NCBI GenBank assembly: GCA_015056795.1
Contig: SVFO01000017.1
Span: 19,586-76,526, forward strand
Direction: 5' to 3'
Source of the DNA: Lachnospiraceae bacterium
GTDB lineage: Bacteria > Bacillota > Clostridia > Lachnospirales > Lachnospiraceae
Length of the DNA stretch: 56,941 bases
In this document: one piece after another, positions 1 through 8,179 of the stretch
Layout: the number at the start of each line of letters is the position of its first letter
How positions within the stretch are numbered: position 1 is the stretch's first letter
Notes under the pieces: generated by a model
Told to the model about the DNA's origin: nothing
Databases searched by the model: none
Seen by the model: only the letters and a program-made list of their open reading frames with translations
Made by a program: the position numbers and the translations under genes

Positions 1-1239
1 ATTGGCAAGGATAAGCTGCTTTATCGTGCCATCGCGGCAGACAAAATTAGCTCCATTATCTTTTATGGCCCGCCTGGTACGGGAAAGACGACGCTGGCCA
101 AGGTCATTGCGAATACGACGAGTGCGACCTTTACCCAGATCAATGCGACGGTTGCTGGAAAGAAGGACATGGAGGAGGTCGTAGAAAAGGCGAAGCAGGA
201 GCAGGGAATGTATGGCCGCCGAACGATCCTGTTTATCGACGAGATTCACCGCTTTAACAAGGGGCAGCAGGATTACCTTCTTCCCTTTGTCGAGGATGGC
301 ACGATCATACTCATCGGTGCGACTACGGAGAATCCGTATTTTGAGGTCAACGGGGCATTGCTGTCGAGGTCCATTATCTTTGAGTTAAAGCCTCTTTCCC
401 GCGAGAACGTGAAGACCTTGATTGAGAAGGCTGTCTATGACAAGGAAAAGGGCATGGGAGCCTACGATGCAGTCATTGACGAGGACGCGAAGGAGTTCCT
501 TGCAGATCTTTCCGGCGGTGATGCGAGGCATGCGCTGAATGCCGTAGAGCTTGGCATTATGACAACGCCGCGCGCAGAGGACGGGAAGATTCATATTACG
601 CTAGAGGTCGCGCAGGAGTGTATTCAAAAGCGCGTGATGCGATATGATAAAAACGGAGACAATCATTATGACGTGATCTCCGCGTTTATTAAGAGTATGC
701 GGGGTTCGGATCCTGATGCCGCACTGTATTATTTGGCGAGGATGCTGACATCTGGCGAGGATGTGAAATTCATTGCGAGAAGAATTATGATCTGTGCGTC
801 GGAGGATGTGGGAAATGCAGATCCGCAGGCGTTGGTGGTGGCAGTCAATGCATCGCTTGCCGTGGAACGTATCGGCATGCCGGAGGCGCAGCTGATCCTG
901 GCACAGGCGGTTTCTTACGTGGCATGTGCGCCAAAGAGCAACGCAGCCTGTGGTATTTTTGAGGCCATGCAGGAGGTGGAGAGGTCTGGCAATTTACCGA
1001 TTCCGACCCATCTGCAGGACGCACATTATAAGGGGGCGGCGAAATTGGGACACGGCACGGGATATAAATATGCACATGACTATCCGAATCATTACGTAGA
1101 GCAGCAGTACTTACCCTATGAACTGAACGGAAAGGAATTCTATAAGCCTACGGGAAATGGCTATGAAGTAAAGATTCGGGAGCACATGCAGAAAATCAAG
1201 AGAGAAGCAAAAGGGGAAAAGGATAAAAGGGATAACTAG
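1..1239 (+). CDS. rarA: Replication-associated recombination protein A (RarA/MgsA), 5'-truncated
   Basis: AAA+ ATPase of the RarA/MgsA/WRNIP1 family, which acts at stalled replication forks. The frame is open from the first base of the window, so the true start lies upstream. The first visible residues run straight into a Walker A motif (GPPGTGKTT, bases 70-96), followed by a Walker B region (ILFIDEIHRF, about 223-252) and sensor-1 (IGATTENP, about 316-339). The C-terminal half matches the RarA tetramerisation region, with GSDPDAALYYLARML and ASEDVGNADPQAL as characteristic stretches. A 412-residue piece is visible; the family is usually 420-440 residues, so only a short N-terminus is missing. 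The stop is at 1237-1239, and a hairpin follows at 1324-1359. Family assignment is secure. Confidence 0.95.
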   Translation: MGKDKLLYRAIAADKISSIIFYGPPGTGKTTLAKVIANTTSATFTQINATVAGKKDMEEVVEKAKQEQGMYGRRTILFIDEIHRFNKGQQDYLLPFVEDGTIILIGATTENPYFEVNGALLSRSIIFELKPLSRENVKTLIEKAVYDKEKGMGAYDAVIDEDAKEFLADLSGGDARHALNAVELGIMTTPRAEDGKIHITLEVAQECIQKRVMRYDKNGDNHYDVISAFIKSMRGSDPDAALYYLARMLTSGEDVKFIARRIMICASEDVGNADPQALVVAVNASLAVERIGMPEAQLILAQAVSYVACAPKSNAACGIFEAMQEVERSGNLPIPTHLQDAHYKGAAKLGHGTGYKYAHDYPNHYVEQQYLPYELNGKEFYKPTGNGYEVKIREHMQKIKREAKGEKDKRDN

Positions 1240-1323
1240 GACAAGGAAGAAGACTTTTACGAATTTTCCGGTTGACTTGATATTCTGCTTTTAGATTGGA
1301 AAAAGAAATGCTGTGATTTCTTG

Positions 1324-1364
1324 ACGGTGGTGAATGATCTTAGGATCCTTCGCCACCGTTTATG
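1324..1364 (+). terminator. Probable terminator hairpin after rarA
   Basis: Arms ACGGTGGTGAA (1324-1334) and TTCGCCACCGT (1349-1359) pair over 11 bp with one G-T pair. A short, imperfect T-rich stretch follows. The hairpin lies between rarA and a separate promoter, which fits a transcription end. The poor U-tract lowers certainty. Confidence 0.55.
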
Positions 1365-1401
1365 TTTTCAATAGTTCGACATATAAAATTTGAAAAAACA
1401 C

Positions 1402-1430
1402 TTGACATATAATCAAAATGATAATAAGAT
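1402..1430 (+). promoter_or_regulatory. Sigma-A-type promoter for the 1461 gene
   Basis: A perfect -35 TTGACA (1402-1407) is followed by a 17-bp spacer and a -10 TAAGAT (1425-1430). It lies 31 bp upstream of the ATG at 1461 and downstream of the rarA hairpin, so the orphan gene is probably transcribed independently. Confidence 0.6.
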
Positions 1431-1460
1431 ATACGCAAGAAAAGGAAAGGAGTGATCTTT

Positions 1461-2084
1461 ATGAAGGAACAGAGAGTTGGGCAGGAATGCTATCAGATGG
1501 AAAAATTGAAAGTAGATAAAAAGTGGATCAGGGAGCATCTGCCGAAGGAGATCTCGGATCGCACCATCAACAGTGCTGCGAGATTTACAGATTATTATCG
1601 TGACGGATTGAAGATCTTCTGCAATGGAGATCGCGCGATTTTTTATGAAGAGTACGAGGCGAAGGACGAGGAAGATCTTCTCCTTTGGGCATACAAGGAA
1701 TGCTGCGAGGAAATCAGCTACGCTATTGAGATAAACAAACGAAAAGAAAATACCCTGAAGTGGAGATATTCGATGGATCATGCCGAAGACGACGAGTGGA
1801 AGTATGTCGAGAGGGAAAACTATGTATACAATACCATTGAAGACACAAGGCTTGTGAGCTTTGAAGAGTACCTGCGGCTTGTAAAGAATGGTCTTCCGCA
1901 GAAAGATTGGGAGAAGGAAGTTAGGGAACGAGTAAAGCTGATGAATCATGGCTTTAAAGTGAAGCACTGGGACTATGACAAGGAGAAGATGTGCTTTATC
2001 GAAATCAGCGATTCCAAACCTTATTTCACAAGAAACCATAAGGACACGGGGGAACCAACACCGGAACAGATCATTAGAACATAA
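1461..2084 (+). CDS. Hypothetical cytosolic protein, 207 aa
   Basis: I do not recognise this protein. The ATG at 1461 is chosen over an in-frame GTG at 1452 because AAAGGAAAGGAG (1441-1452) then sits at normal spacing. The product is hydrophilic and charged, rich in Lys, Glu, Asp, Tyr and Trp, with no signal peptide or membrane segment, so it should be cytosolic. Acidic helical stretches (for example KDEEDLLLWAYKECCEEI near residue 70) alternate with basic ones. It stands alone with its own promoter and a preceding hairpin. Its composition recalls small accessory or immunity-type proteins, but nothing in the sequence establishes a function, and no toxin gene is adjacent. Confidence 0.75.
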   Translation: MKEQRVGQECYQMEKLKVDKKWIREHLPKEISDRTINSAARFTDYYRDGLKIFCNGDRAIFYEEYEAKDEEDLLLWAYKECCEEISYAIEINKRKENTLKWRYSMDHAEDDEWKYVERENYVYNTIEDTRLVSFEEYLRLVKNGLPQKDWEKEVRERVKLMNHGFKVKHWDYDKEKMCFIEISDSKPYFTRNHKDTGEPTPEQIIRT

Positions 2085-2183
2085 TGCAAGAACAGGCAGG
2101 GGATGGCATGATGGCATCGCCCACGAAAACGGACGTCTGCGACGATGATGCAATGCTGAAAGAGCGAAAGCTAAAGGGGCTGG

Positions 2184-2699
2184 TTAAAACAATGCCTTCG
2201 TGATGTATTGATAAATCTCTTGATTCTTTTTCTGCCAGTTGTCGCAGATGTTTTCCGCAAGATCCTTCGTCGGAACGGAAAGCGTCAGGTCGATTAGGGA
2301 GATGCCGCGATCCTTTGCTACCAGGCGAGTTTCATACTCCCCGCTGGTCGCCTTGTAATAATCAGCCAGCACGGATACTTCATTTCGCAGGTCAAATTCC
2401 TTTTCCTGAAAATAGGTTTCGATGTCGGCCTTAATGGCATCACCAATTCGATTTTCAAAAAAGTGCAGGGTCTCTTTTCCTTCCGTGGTGATAGAAAGAT
2501 GGGTTCTGTTACGAATGGACTGCGCGGAGATCATGCCAGCCTCCGTCAGCTCATTGAACACCTGCTGCAGGGTCAAAAAATTCGTATATTCCTTCTCCAA
2601 CATAAAGTCGCTGATCTGTGCACCCGTCATGGGAAAGCTCACTCGATCCAGCATATATAATACAATTAATTTATAGAGTGTCAGGGGATCCTGTATCAT
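2184..2699 (-). CDS. DUF4364 family winged-helix-like protein
   Basis: 171-residue protein resembling the DUF4364 family of Clostridia. The N-terminal half (residues 5-80) has a winged-helix, PadR/MarR-like layout: LYKLIVLYMLDRVSFPMTGAQISDFML, a recognition-helix-like FLTLQQVFNELTEAGMI, and a wing containing HLSITTEGKETL. The C-terminal half is a mixed domain of unknown role. It is probably a transcriptional regulator, but its ligand and targets are unknown. The start overlaps the stop of the upstream radical SAM gene by 4 nt (ATGA, 2696-2699), so the two are translationally coupled. It is the last gene of a malic enzyme, yhcC-like, DUF4364 transcript. Confidence 0.85.
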   Translation of the reverse strand: MIQDPLTLYKLIVLYMLDRVSFPMTGAQISDFMLEKEYTNFLTLQQVFNELTEAGMISAQSIRNRTHLSITTEGKETLHFFENRIGDAIKADIETYFQEKEFDLRNEVSVLADYYKATSGEYETRLVAKDRGISLIDLTLSVPTKDLAENICDNWQKKNQEIYQYITKALF

Positions 2700-3733
2700 G
2701 ATTTATCCTCGCAATGGCAACCCTGCCGTATGTTTTTTTCTTTGAGTAAGTGGTGCAAGCTATTTAGTACGTCTTTTTTATTTCTGCTCCAATCAGGAGC
2801 AATCAGATCCGTTCCCTTGCCATCTCCCGTGACTCTGTGAATAACAATGTCAGGAGCTAATCTTGCAATGCATTCCGATAGGAGGGAGAGGTAAGCGTCC
2901 TTGGTAAGTGTCTCAAACTTCCCGGCAAGATATTCCGCTTCGAGATCCGTACCGCGCAGTACATGGAGAAGCTGTAGTTTTATGCCAAAGGGATGGAGAC
3001 AGCTAACCCATTCCACGCTTTGAAGCATTTCCGCTTGACTTTCCACGGGGAGGCCGAGGATTAGATGAATAATCACAGGAAAGCCTGCAGCGGTAAGCCT
3101 TGCATAGGCATCCTCAAAGGTCTCCAAGGGATAGCCGCGGCGGATGTAACTTGCTGTTTTTTCATGAATGGACTGCAAGCCAAGCTCGATCCAAATGAAT
3201 TTATCGGGGAATTCTTCCTGTAATTTCCTTAGCAGCTGAACTATGGGTTCTTCTACGCAATCTGGACGAGTCGCAATGGAGATGCCGCGCACCTTTGGAT
3301 GGGAGAGGGCACTTCGATAAATAGTCTCCAGATAGGGAAGCGGGCCATAGGTATTCGTGAAGGCCTGAAAGTAGGCGATGTATTCCTCACCAATTTTCTT
3401 ATCGCCAAAGAGAGCAAACCCCTCCTGTAGCTGGCGGTCTATGTCCAAGGTTGTCACGCCTTCGAATCTATGCAAAGCATCACGGGAAAGAACCGCATTT
3501 TCTGCATAATGGATTTCGTGAGTCGTAGTGTTATCGATTTCGTGAGAAATGCTCGTCGCGAATTCACCGCTTCCACCAGCGCTACAGAAGATACAGCCCC
3601 GAAGGCCTAGGTGCCCGTCCCGATTGGGACAGGTCAAGTGGGCATTCAGGGCTATCTTATAAAGCTTATGTTGATAAGTGTTCTTACAATATGCATCGAG
3701 AGAGTAATAGGGCTTTCCGTGCCAGTCCGTCAT
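2696..3733 (-). CDS. TIGR01212-type radical SAM protein (YhcC-like)
   Basis: 345-residue radical SAM enzyme. The iron-sulfur cysteines are C35, C47 and C50 in a C-x11-C-x2-C arrangement (TCPNRDG then GCIFC). This spacing departs from the canonical CxxxCxxC and is typical of the TIGR01212/YhcC and Elp3-like families. Other matching stretches are SIATRPDC, WIELGLQSIH and HLILGLPVE, which contribute to SAM binding and the partial TIM barrel. The substrate of this family is not established; a nucleic-acid modification role has been suggested from Elp3 similarity. It starts 29 bp after the malic enzyme stop and overlaps the DUF4364 gene by 4 nt, so all three should share one mRNA. Confidence 0.9.
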   Translation of the reverse strand: MTDWHGKPYYSLDAYCKNTYQHKLYKIALNAHLTCPNRDGHLGLRGCIFCSAGGSGEFATSISHEIDNTTTHEIHYAENAVLSRDALHRFEGVTTLDIDRQLQEGFALFGDKKIGEEYIAYFQAFTNTYGPLPYLETIYRSALSHPKVRGISIATRPDCVEEPIVQLLRKLQEEFPDKFIWIELGLQSIHEKTASYIRRGYPLETFEDAYARLTAAGFPVIIHLILGLPVESQAEMLQSVEWVSCLHPFGIKLQLLHVLRGTDLEAEYLAGKFETLTKDAYLSLLSECIARLAPDIVIHRVTGDGKGTDLIAPDWSRNKKDVLNSLHHLLKEKNIRQGCHCEDKS

Positions 3734-3762
3734 GGGTTCTCCTTCTGCTTCCTTCGAAAAAC

Positions 3763-4917
3763 TTATTTATGAATGTGACTCTTTACTGCCTCTGCAACAA
3801 GGTCTGCAACCTTGGGATTGAAGGCTTCCGGCATAACGTTGTCCTCGGAGAGCTCGTTCTCAGGAACAAGGCTTGCGATGGCAAGTGCAGCGGCAAGCTT
3901 CATTTCCTCGGTGATCTGAGGAGCGCGGCCTTCCAGCGCACCCTTGAAGATGCCAGGAAATGCAACGACGTTGTTTACCTGATTCGGGAAGTCACTTCTG
4001 CCAGTACCAACTACCTTTGCACCTGCTGCCTTTGCAATGTTAGGCATAATCTCGGGAACAGGATTGGAAAGAGCGAAAATGATGGCATCACGATTCATGC
4101 TCTGAACCATTTCTGCGGTTACGACGCCAGGAGCGGATACGCCAACAAAGATGTCTGCACCCTTCATGGCATCTGCCAGAGTACCATCCTTGCCCTCGAG
4201 GTTCGTTACCTCAGCCATCTGCTGCTTCATCCAGTTGAGCCCGGTTCTATTCTTGGAAATAATACCAACGGTATCACACATGGTAACGTTCGGGAAGCCA
4301 TAGGAGAGCAGAAGCTTGGAGATGGCAACGCCAGCGCTTCCTGCACCGTTTACAACCACGCGGCAATCCTCTTTCTTCTTGCTAACAACCTTTAAGGAGT
4401 TGATGATTCCTGCAAGAACAACGATTGCGGTACCATGCTGATCATCATGGAATACGGGGATGTTCAGGGTAGCCTTCAGTCTCTCTTCGATTTCAAAACA
4501 TCTGGGAGCACTGATGTCCTCCAGATTGATTCCGCCGTAGCTGGGAGCGAGCCAGGTTACGGCCTTGATGATTTCTTCGGTGTCCTGCGTATCAAGACAG
4601 ATGGGAACGGCGTTAACACCGCCAAATTCCTTAAATAATACGGCCTTGCCTTCCATAACGGGCATGGCTGCGTGAGGTCCGATGTTGCCAAGTCCCAGTA
4701 CGGCACTTCCGTCGGAGACTACAGCGATCGTATTTGACTTCATGGTATACTTATAAGCTGCTTCGGGATCCTTAGCGATTACCTTGCAGGGCTCAGCTAC
4801 GCCAGGCGTGTAAGCGATTGCCAGATCCTCTCTGGACTTTACGGGAGCCTTGGATACGGTCTCGATTTTTCCCTTCCATTGTTCATGCATCATTAAAGCT
4901 TTTTCATTCGTTGTCAT
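3763..4917 (-). CDS. NAD(P)-dependent malic enzyme
   Basis: 384-residue malic enzyme of the short bacterial type, converting malate to pyruvate and CO2 with reduction of NAD(P). The N-terminal catalytic domain has the expected [38 protein letters not shown] and [13 protein letters not shown] motifs. The last contains the metal-binding Asp residues and the start of the NAD domain. The Rossmann fold follows with [17 protein letters not shown] (about residues 190-205). Length equals the usual 380-410 residues. The ATG at 4917 is preceded by AAAGGGAAA on the minus strand. It heads the leftward operon with the yhcC-like and DUF4364 genes. It probably provides pyruvate and reducing power in anaerobic carbon metabolism. 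Confidence 0.95.
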   Translation of the reverse strand: MTTNEKALMMHEQWKGKIETVSKAPVKSREDLAIAYTPGVAEPCKVIAKDPEAAYKYTMKSNTIAVVSDGSAVLGLGNIGPHAAMPVMEGKAVLFKEFGGVNAVPICLDTQDTEEIIKAVTWLAPSYGGINLEDISAPRCFEIEERLKATLNIPVFHDDQHGTAIVVLAGIINSLKVVSKKKEDCRVVVNGAGSAGVAISKLLLSYGFPNVTMCDTVGIISKNRTGLNWMKQQMAEVTNLEGKDGTLADAMKGADIFVGVSAPGVVTAEMVQSMNRDAIIFALSNPVPEIMPNIAKAAGAKVVGTGRSDFPNQVNNVVAFPGIFKGALEGRAPQITEEMKLAAALAIASLVPENELSEDNVMPEAFNPKVADLVAEAVKSHIHK

Positions 4918-5040
4918 GAGTTTTCCCTTTCTTTCATCTATATCAGCGGTTTTCCGATGCCAGATTTCTTACAGTATAGCCTAAGGCTTCTTAAATTTCA
5001 AGAGCGCATCGAAAAAGTAAAAAAAATTTTATTTTAGGGC

Positions 5041-5069
5041 TTTTCATTTTTCTTTTTTTATATTACAAT
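5041..5069 (+). promoter_or_regulatory. Possible rho promoter
   Basis: -10 TACAAT (5064-5069) with a weaker -35 TTTTCA (5041-5046) at 17-bp spacing, inside the 289-bp divergent region between the malic enzyme gene and rho. This would give a leader of about 130 nt for rho. The -35 is poor, so certainty is limited. Confidence 0.35.
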
Positions 5070-5130
5070 GATACCTAAGGATGCACGTCGAACAAATCTT
5101 TTTTTACCCCCGTGAAATAATAGTATAGTC

Positions 5131-5162
5131 TTTCACCACTATGTTTGTTTTGCATGGTGAAA
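5131..5162 (+). promoter_or_regulatory. Hairpin in the rho leader
   Basis: TTTCACCA (5131-5138) and TGGTGAAA (5155-5162) form a perfect 8-bp stem with a 16-nt loop, 34 bp upstream of the rho RBS. rho is autoregulated by attenuation in several bacteria; whether this stem contributes here is inference. Confidence 0.35.
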
Positions 5163-5206
5163 ATTAGTTCTTATGCATTGGGGACAATATATTTTAGGAG
5201 GATTTC

Positions 5207-6826
5207 ATGAGAGAAAAATACGAATCGCTTCCGTTAGCCGTACTTAGGGATCTCGCAAAGGCAAGAGGGCTGAAGGGAACTTCCTCGATGAAGAAGTCAG
5301 AGGTTGTTGAAGCCATGCTGGAGGAAGACGAGAGACAGAAGCAGCTCGAGGAGAAGAAGGCGCAGGCAGCGGCTGTAAAGGAGCCTGAAAAGGCAAAACA
5401 GCCCACCGTAGCAAAAACGGAAGCCCCTGCAAAGCAGGAGAATAGTGCAAAGCCAGATGCTGCTGCAAAGCAGAGAATTCTTCGCTCCATGCCGAGGCAG
5501 GATGAGGCGCGTCAGGTGCAGCCCGCAGAACGGCAGCAGACGGCAGCGCAGGCGCAGCCCGCGCAGGCAGTACAGGCCCCTGCACAGCCCGTACAGCAGG
5601 CTACTTCCACGGTACAGGTACAGCCCACCGCAGCCGATGCAGGAAAGGGCAATCGTCAGACCGAGGTTTACGATGCAACGCAGTTCCCTGCAGAGCTTGA
5701 CAGTGGTATTGAGGCTGTTGGTATTCTTGAGGTTATGCCTGATGGCTATGGCTTTATTCGTGGCGAAAACTATCTCCCCGGTGAGAATGACGTCTATGTT
5801 GCGCCCAGCCAGATTCGCAGATTTGGTCTGAAAACAGGAGATATTCTGAGAGGAAATAAGAGAATTAAGACGCAGCAGGAGAAGTTCAGCGCTCTTCTGT
5901 ACGTGCGTACCATCAATGGCTATACGCCTGAGGAATCTGCAAAGCGCATGGACTTCAGCGACATGACGCCGATCTTCCCGGATAAGCGAATTAAGCTGGA
6001 GACGCCGGGTTGTAGTGTTGCCATGAGGGTGATGGATCTGGTGAGCCCTGTTGGTAAGGGCCAGAGAGGTATGATCGTATCTCCTCCGAAGGCAGGTAAG
6101 ACGACGCTTTTAAAGGAAGTGGCAAAGTCCATCCTTCGCAATAATCCGAAGACCTATATGATCATTCTGCTCATTGACGAGCGTCCCGAGGAAGTGACGG
6201 ACATTCGTGAAGCCATTATTGGTGAGAACGTGGAGGTTATTTATTCCACCTTCGATGAGCTTCCTGAGCATCATAAGAGAGTATCCGAGATGGCCATCGA
6301 GCGCGCAAAGCGTCTCGTAGAGCATAAGGAAGACGTGGTGATCCTGCTCGACAGCATTACGCGTCTGACCAGAGCATATAACCAGGTTGTTCCGCCCAGT
6401 GGAAGAACCCTGTCCGGTGGTCTTGATCCTTCGGCCCTTCACATGCCAAAGCGCTTCTTTGGTGCGGCGAGAAACATGAGAGGCGGCGGAAGCCTGACGA
6501 TCCTTGCAACCGCCCTGGTAGACACGGGCAGTAAGATGGATGACGTGGTATACGAGGAATTTAAGGGCACTGGTAACATGGAAATGGTATTGGACAGAAA
6601 GCTCTCCGAAAAGCGTATTTTCCCCGCCATCGACCTAGCAAAGTCAGGTACCAGAAGGGAAGATTTGCTGCTGACCTCAGAGGAGCTGGAGGCGATTAAC
6701 ATTATGAGAAAGGCCTTGAATGGCTTGAAGCCTGACGAGGCGACCGACCGTATTCTCGATATGTTTGCCAGAACCAGAAATAATACTGAATTTGTGCAGA
6801 TGGTGAAGAAGAATAAATTTATTTAA
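5207..6826 (+). CDS. rho: Transcription termination factor Rho
   Basis: Hexameric RNA-dependent ATPase that ends transcription. Residues 1-45 form the Rho N-terminal helical domain (LPLAVLRDLAKARGLKG, a SAP-like fold). The RNA-binding cold-shock-like domain is near residues 165-240 (GILEVMPDGYGFIRG, DVYVAPSQIRRFGLKTGD). The ATPase core has the P-loop SPPKAGKTT (residues 292-300), LLIDERPEEVTDI, and a Q/R-loop region LDSITRLTRAYN. Length is 539 residues against about 420 in E. coli. The excess is a low-complexity Ala/Gln/Pro/Lys insertion at about 48-160 between the N-terminal and RNA-binding domains, as seen in other Firmicute and actinobacterial Rho proteins. AGGAGG (5196-5201) precedes the ATG by 5 nt. 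Confidence 0.98.
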   Translation: MREKYESLPLAVLRDLAKARGLKGTSSMKKSEVVEAMLEEDERQKQLEEKKAQAAAVKEPEKAKQPTVAKTEAPAKQENSAKPDAAAKQRILRSMPRQDEARQVQPAERQQTAAQAQPAQAVQAPAQPVQQATSTVQVQPTAADAGKGNRQTEVYDATQFPAELDSGIEAVGILEVMPDGYGFIRGENYLPGENDVYVAPSQIRRFGLKTGDILRGNKRIKTQQEKFSALLYVRTINGYTPEESAKRMDFSDMTPIFPDKRIKLETPGCSVAMRVMDLVSPVGKGQRGMIVSPPKAGKTTLLKEVAKSILRNNPKTYMIILLIDERPEEVTDIREAIIGENVEVIYSTFDELPEHHKRVSEMAIERAKRLVEHKEDVVILLDSITRLTRAYNQVVPPSGRTLSGGLDPSALHMPKRFFGAARNMRGGGSLTILATALVDTGSKMDDVVYEEFKGTGNMEMVLDRKLSEKRIFPAIDLAKSGTRREDLLLTSEELEAINIMRKALNGLKPDEATDRILDMFARTRNNTEFVQMVKKNKFI

Positions 6827-6845
6827 AGATTTTTTCATTTTCCTA

Positions 6846-6874
6846 TTGCAAGAATAGAATTCCTGTGTTACAAT
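6846..6874 (+). promoter_or_regulatory. rpmE promoter
   Basis: -35 TTGCAA (6846-6851), 17-bp spacer, -10 TACAAT (6869-6874). Transcription would start near 6881, about 70 nt ahead of the rpmE ATG. Confidence 0.65.
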
Positions 6875-6951
6875 CATAAAGCTGTTTGTGGTTCCATAAG
6901 CAGTGCGGATGATGAAAGGATAATAACTATTTTAATAGAGAGGTGATAGAG

Positions 6952-7152
6952 ATGAAAGAAGGAATCCATCCCGCATACTACCAGGCAACCGTTACCTGTA
7001 ACTGTGGTAACACGTTCGTTACCGGATCCACCAAGAAGGAGATCCACGTGGAGGTTTGCTCCAAGTGCCACTCATTCTACACGGGTCAGCAGAAGACTGC
7101 AAGAACTGATGGACGTATTGATAAGTTCAATAGAAAGTACGGCGTTAAATAA
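6952..7152 (+). CDS. rpmE: 50S ribosomal protein L31 (zinc-binding type)
   Basis: 66-residue L31. The ATG at 6952 (MKEGIHP) is the standard start of the family; an in-frame GTG at 6943 lies inside the Shine-Dalgarno GAGAGGTGA and is rejected. Cysteines C16, C18, C36 and C39 form the CxC...CxxC zinc site of the C+ form, so this copy needs zinc. The remaining sequence ([31 protein letters not shown]) is typical. It has its own promoter and is followed by a strong terminator at 7163-7200, which separates it partly from the downstream DUF1385 gene. Confidence 0.97.
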   Translation: MKEGIHPAYYQATVTCNCGNTFVTGSTKKEIHVEVCSKCHSFYTGQQKTARTDGRIDKFNRKYGVK

Positions 7153-7162
7153 TGCAGCCCAG

Positions 7163-7200
7163 CCCGGAAAACTGTGTAACGGTTTTCCGGGTTTCTTTTT
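7163..7200 (+). terminator. Intrinsic terminator after rpmE
   Basis: CCCGGAAAAC (7163-7172) pairs with GTTTTCCGGG (7182-7191) as a 10-bp stem with a 9-nt loop. It is followed directly by a T-rich tract (TTTCTTTTT). This is a textbook intrinsic terminator. Confidence 0.9.
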
Positions 7201-7213
7201 AGGGAGAAAAAAC

Positions 7214-8179
7214 ATGTCAAAGAAAATCAAAAAGCATTACTCAGGCATTGGCGGTCAGGCCGTCCTTGAGGGAGTCATGATGAAAAATAAAGAGAAGTAT
7301 GCCGTGGCCGTTCGTAAGCCCAGCGGTGAGATCGCCGTCGAGGTGGAGAATTTTCAGGGCATGCTGCACGGAAGTAAGATTTTAGAGCTGCCTTTTATTC
7401 GCGGAGTATTTAATTTTATCAATTCCTTGGTCCTTGGAACGAAGGCGCTGAACTATTCCGCTTCCTTTTATGAGGAGGACGAGGAGAATACGGCTGTTGA
7501 CAAGGCTTTGGATAAGGTCTCTGGCGGTAACGGGGAGAAGGTAATGTCCGTGATCGTTACGATCATCTCCATTGCGCTTGCCATGGGTATTTTTGTTGTG
7601 CTTCCGTATTTTGCTTCCAAGTATTTTGAAGGCTTTGTGAGGAATCATTCCCTGCTTTTGATTATTGAGGGCGTGATTCGTATTGTACTTTTCCTTTTGT
7701 ATGCCGCAGGAATCAGTATTTTGAGCGACATTCGCCGCTTGTATCAATATCATGGCGCAGAGCATAAGTGCATCAATTGTATTGAGCGCGGCAGGGAATT
7801 GACCGTGGAAAACGTTATGAAGTCCTCGAGATTTCATAAGCGCTGCGGAACGAGCTTTATTTTCTTTGTCTTAATCGTGAGCATTATCCTGTTTTTCTTT
7901 ATTAACGTGGACACGGTTTGGCAGAGAGTTTGCTTCCGTATTTTACTTATGCCTGTAGTGGCAGGAATTTCCTATGAATTGATTCGCCTGGCAGGAAAAT
8001 ATGACAACTTCTTTGTGAATCTGCTTTCTGCGCCTGGCTTTTTATTCCAGAAGATTACGACGAAGGAGCCAGATGAGGAGATGGTCGAGGTTGCCATCGC
8101 TTCCGTGAATGCCGTGTTTGACTGGCGAGAGTATCTTTCGGAGACCTTTGGATATACTTGGGATGAGGAAGACGAATGA
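7214..8179 (+). CDS. DUF1385 family membrane protein (YqhQ-like)
   Basis: 321-residue protein of the DUF1385 family, related to B. subtilis YqhQ. The ATG at 7214 follows AGGGAGAAAA; the open frame extends upstream into rpmE but that part is a shadow. The N-terminus has the family signature GIGGQAVLEGVMMKN (residues 10-24). There are about four hydrophobic segments, including VIVTIISIALAMGIFVVLPYF and TSFIFFVLIVSIILFFFINV. A conserved YHGAEHKCINCIE motif near residue 180 carries His, Glu and Cys residues that could bind metal. Its biochemical function is unknown. The gene overlaps prmC by 4 nt, and the rpmE-DUF1385-prmC-prfA order recurs in Clostridia. Confidence 0.9.
   Translation: MSKKIKKHYSGIGGQAVLEGVMMKNKEKYAVAVRKPSGEIAVEVENFQGMLHGSKILELPFIRGVFNFINSLVLGTKALNYSASFYEEDEENTAVDKALDKVSGGNGEKVMSVIVTIISIALAMGIFVVLPYFASKYFEGFVRNHSLLLIIEGVIRIVLFLLYAAGISILSDIRRLYQYHGAEHKCINCIERGRELTVENVMKSSRFHKRCGTSFIFFVLIVSIILFFFINVDTVWQRVCFRILLMPVVAGISYELIRLAGKYDNFFVNLLSAPGFLFQKITTKEPDEEMVEVAIASVNAVFDWREYLSETFGYTWDEEDE

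Noticed and set aside
1413..2153. 246-aa open frame on the minus strand
   Set aside because: It lies fully opposite the 1461-2084 gene, which has a promoter and RBS. The minus-strand product is a hydrophobic, Phe/Leu-rich antisense shadow without an RBS.
7004..7213. N-terminal extension of the DUF1385 protein
   Set aside because: The open frame continues upstream into rpmE and across its terminator; the family start and RBS are at 7214.
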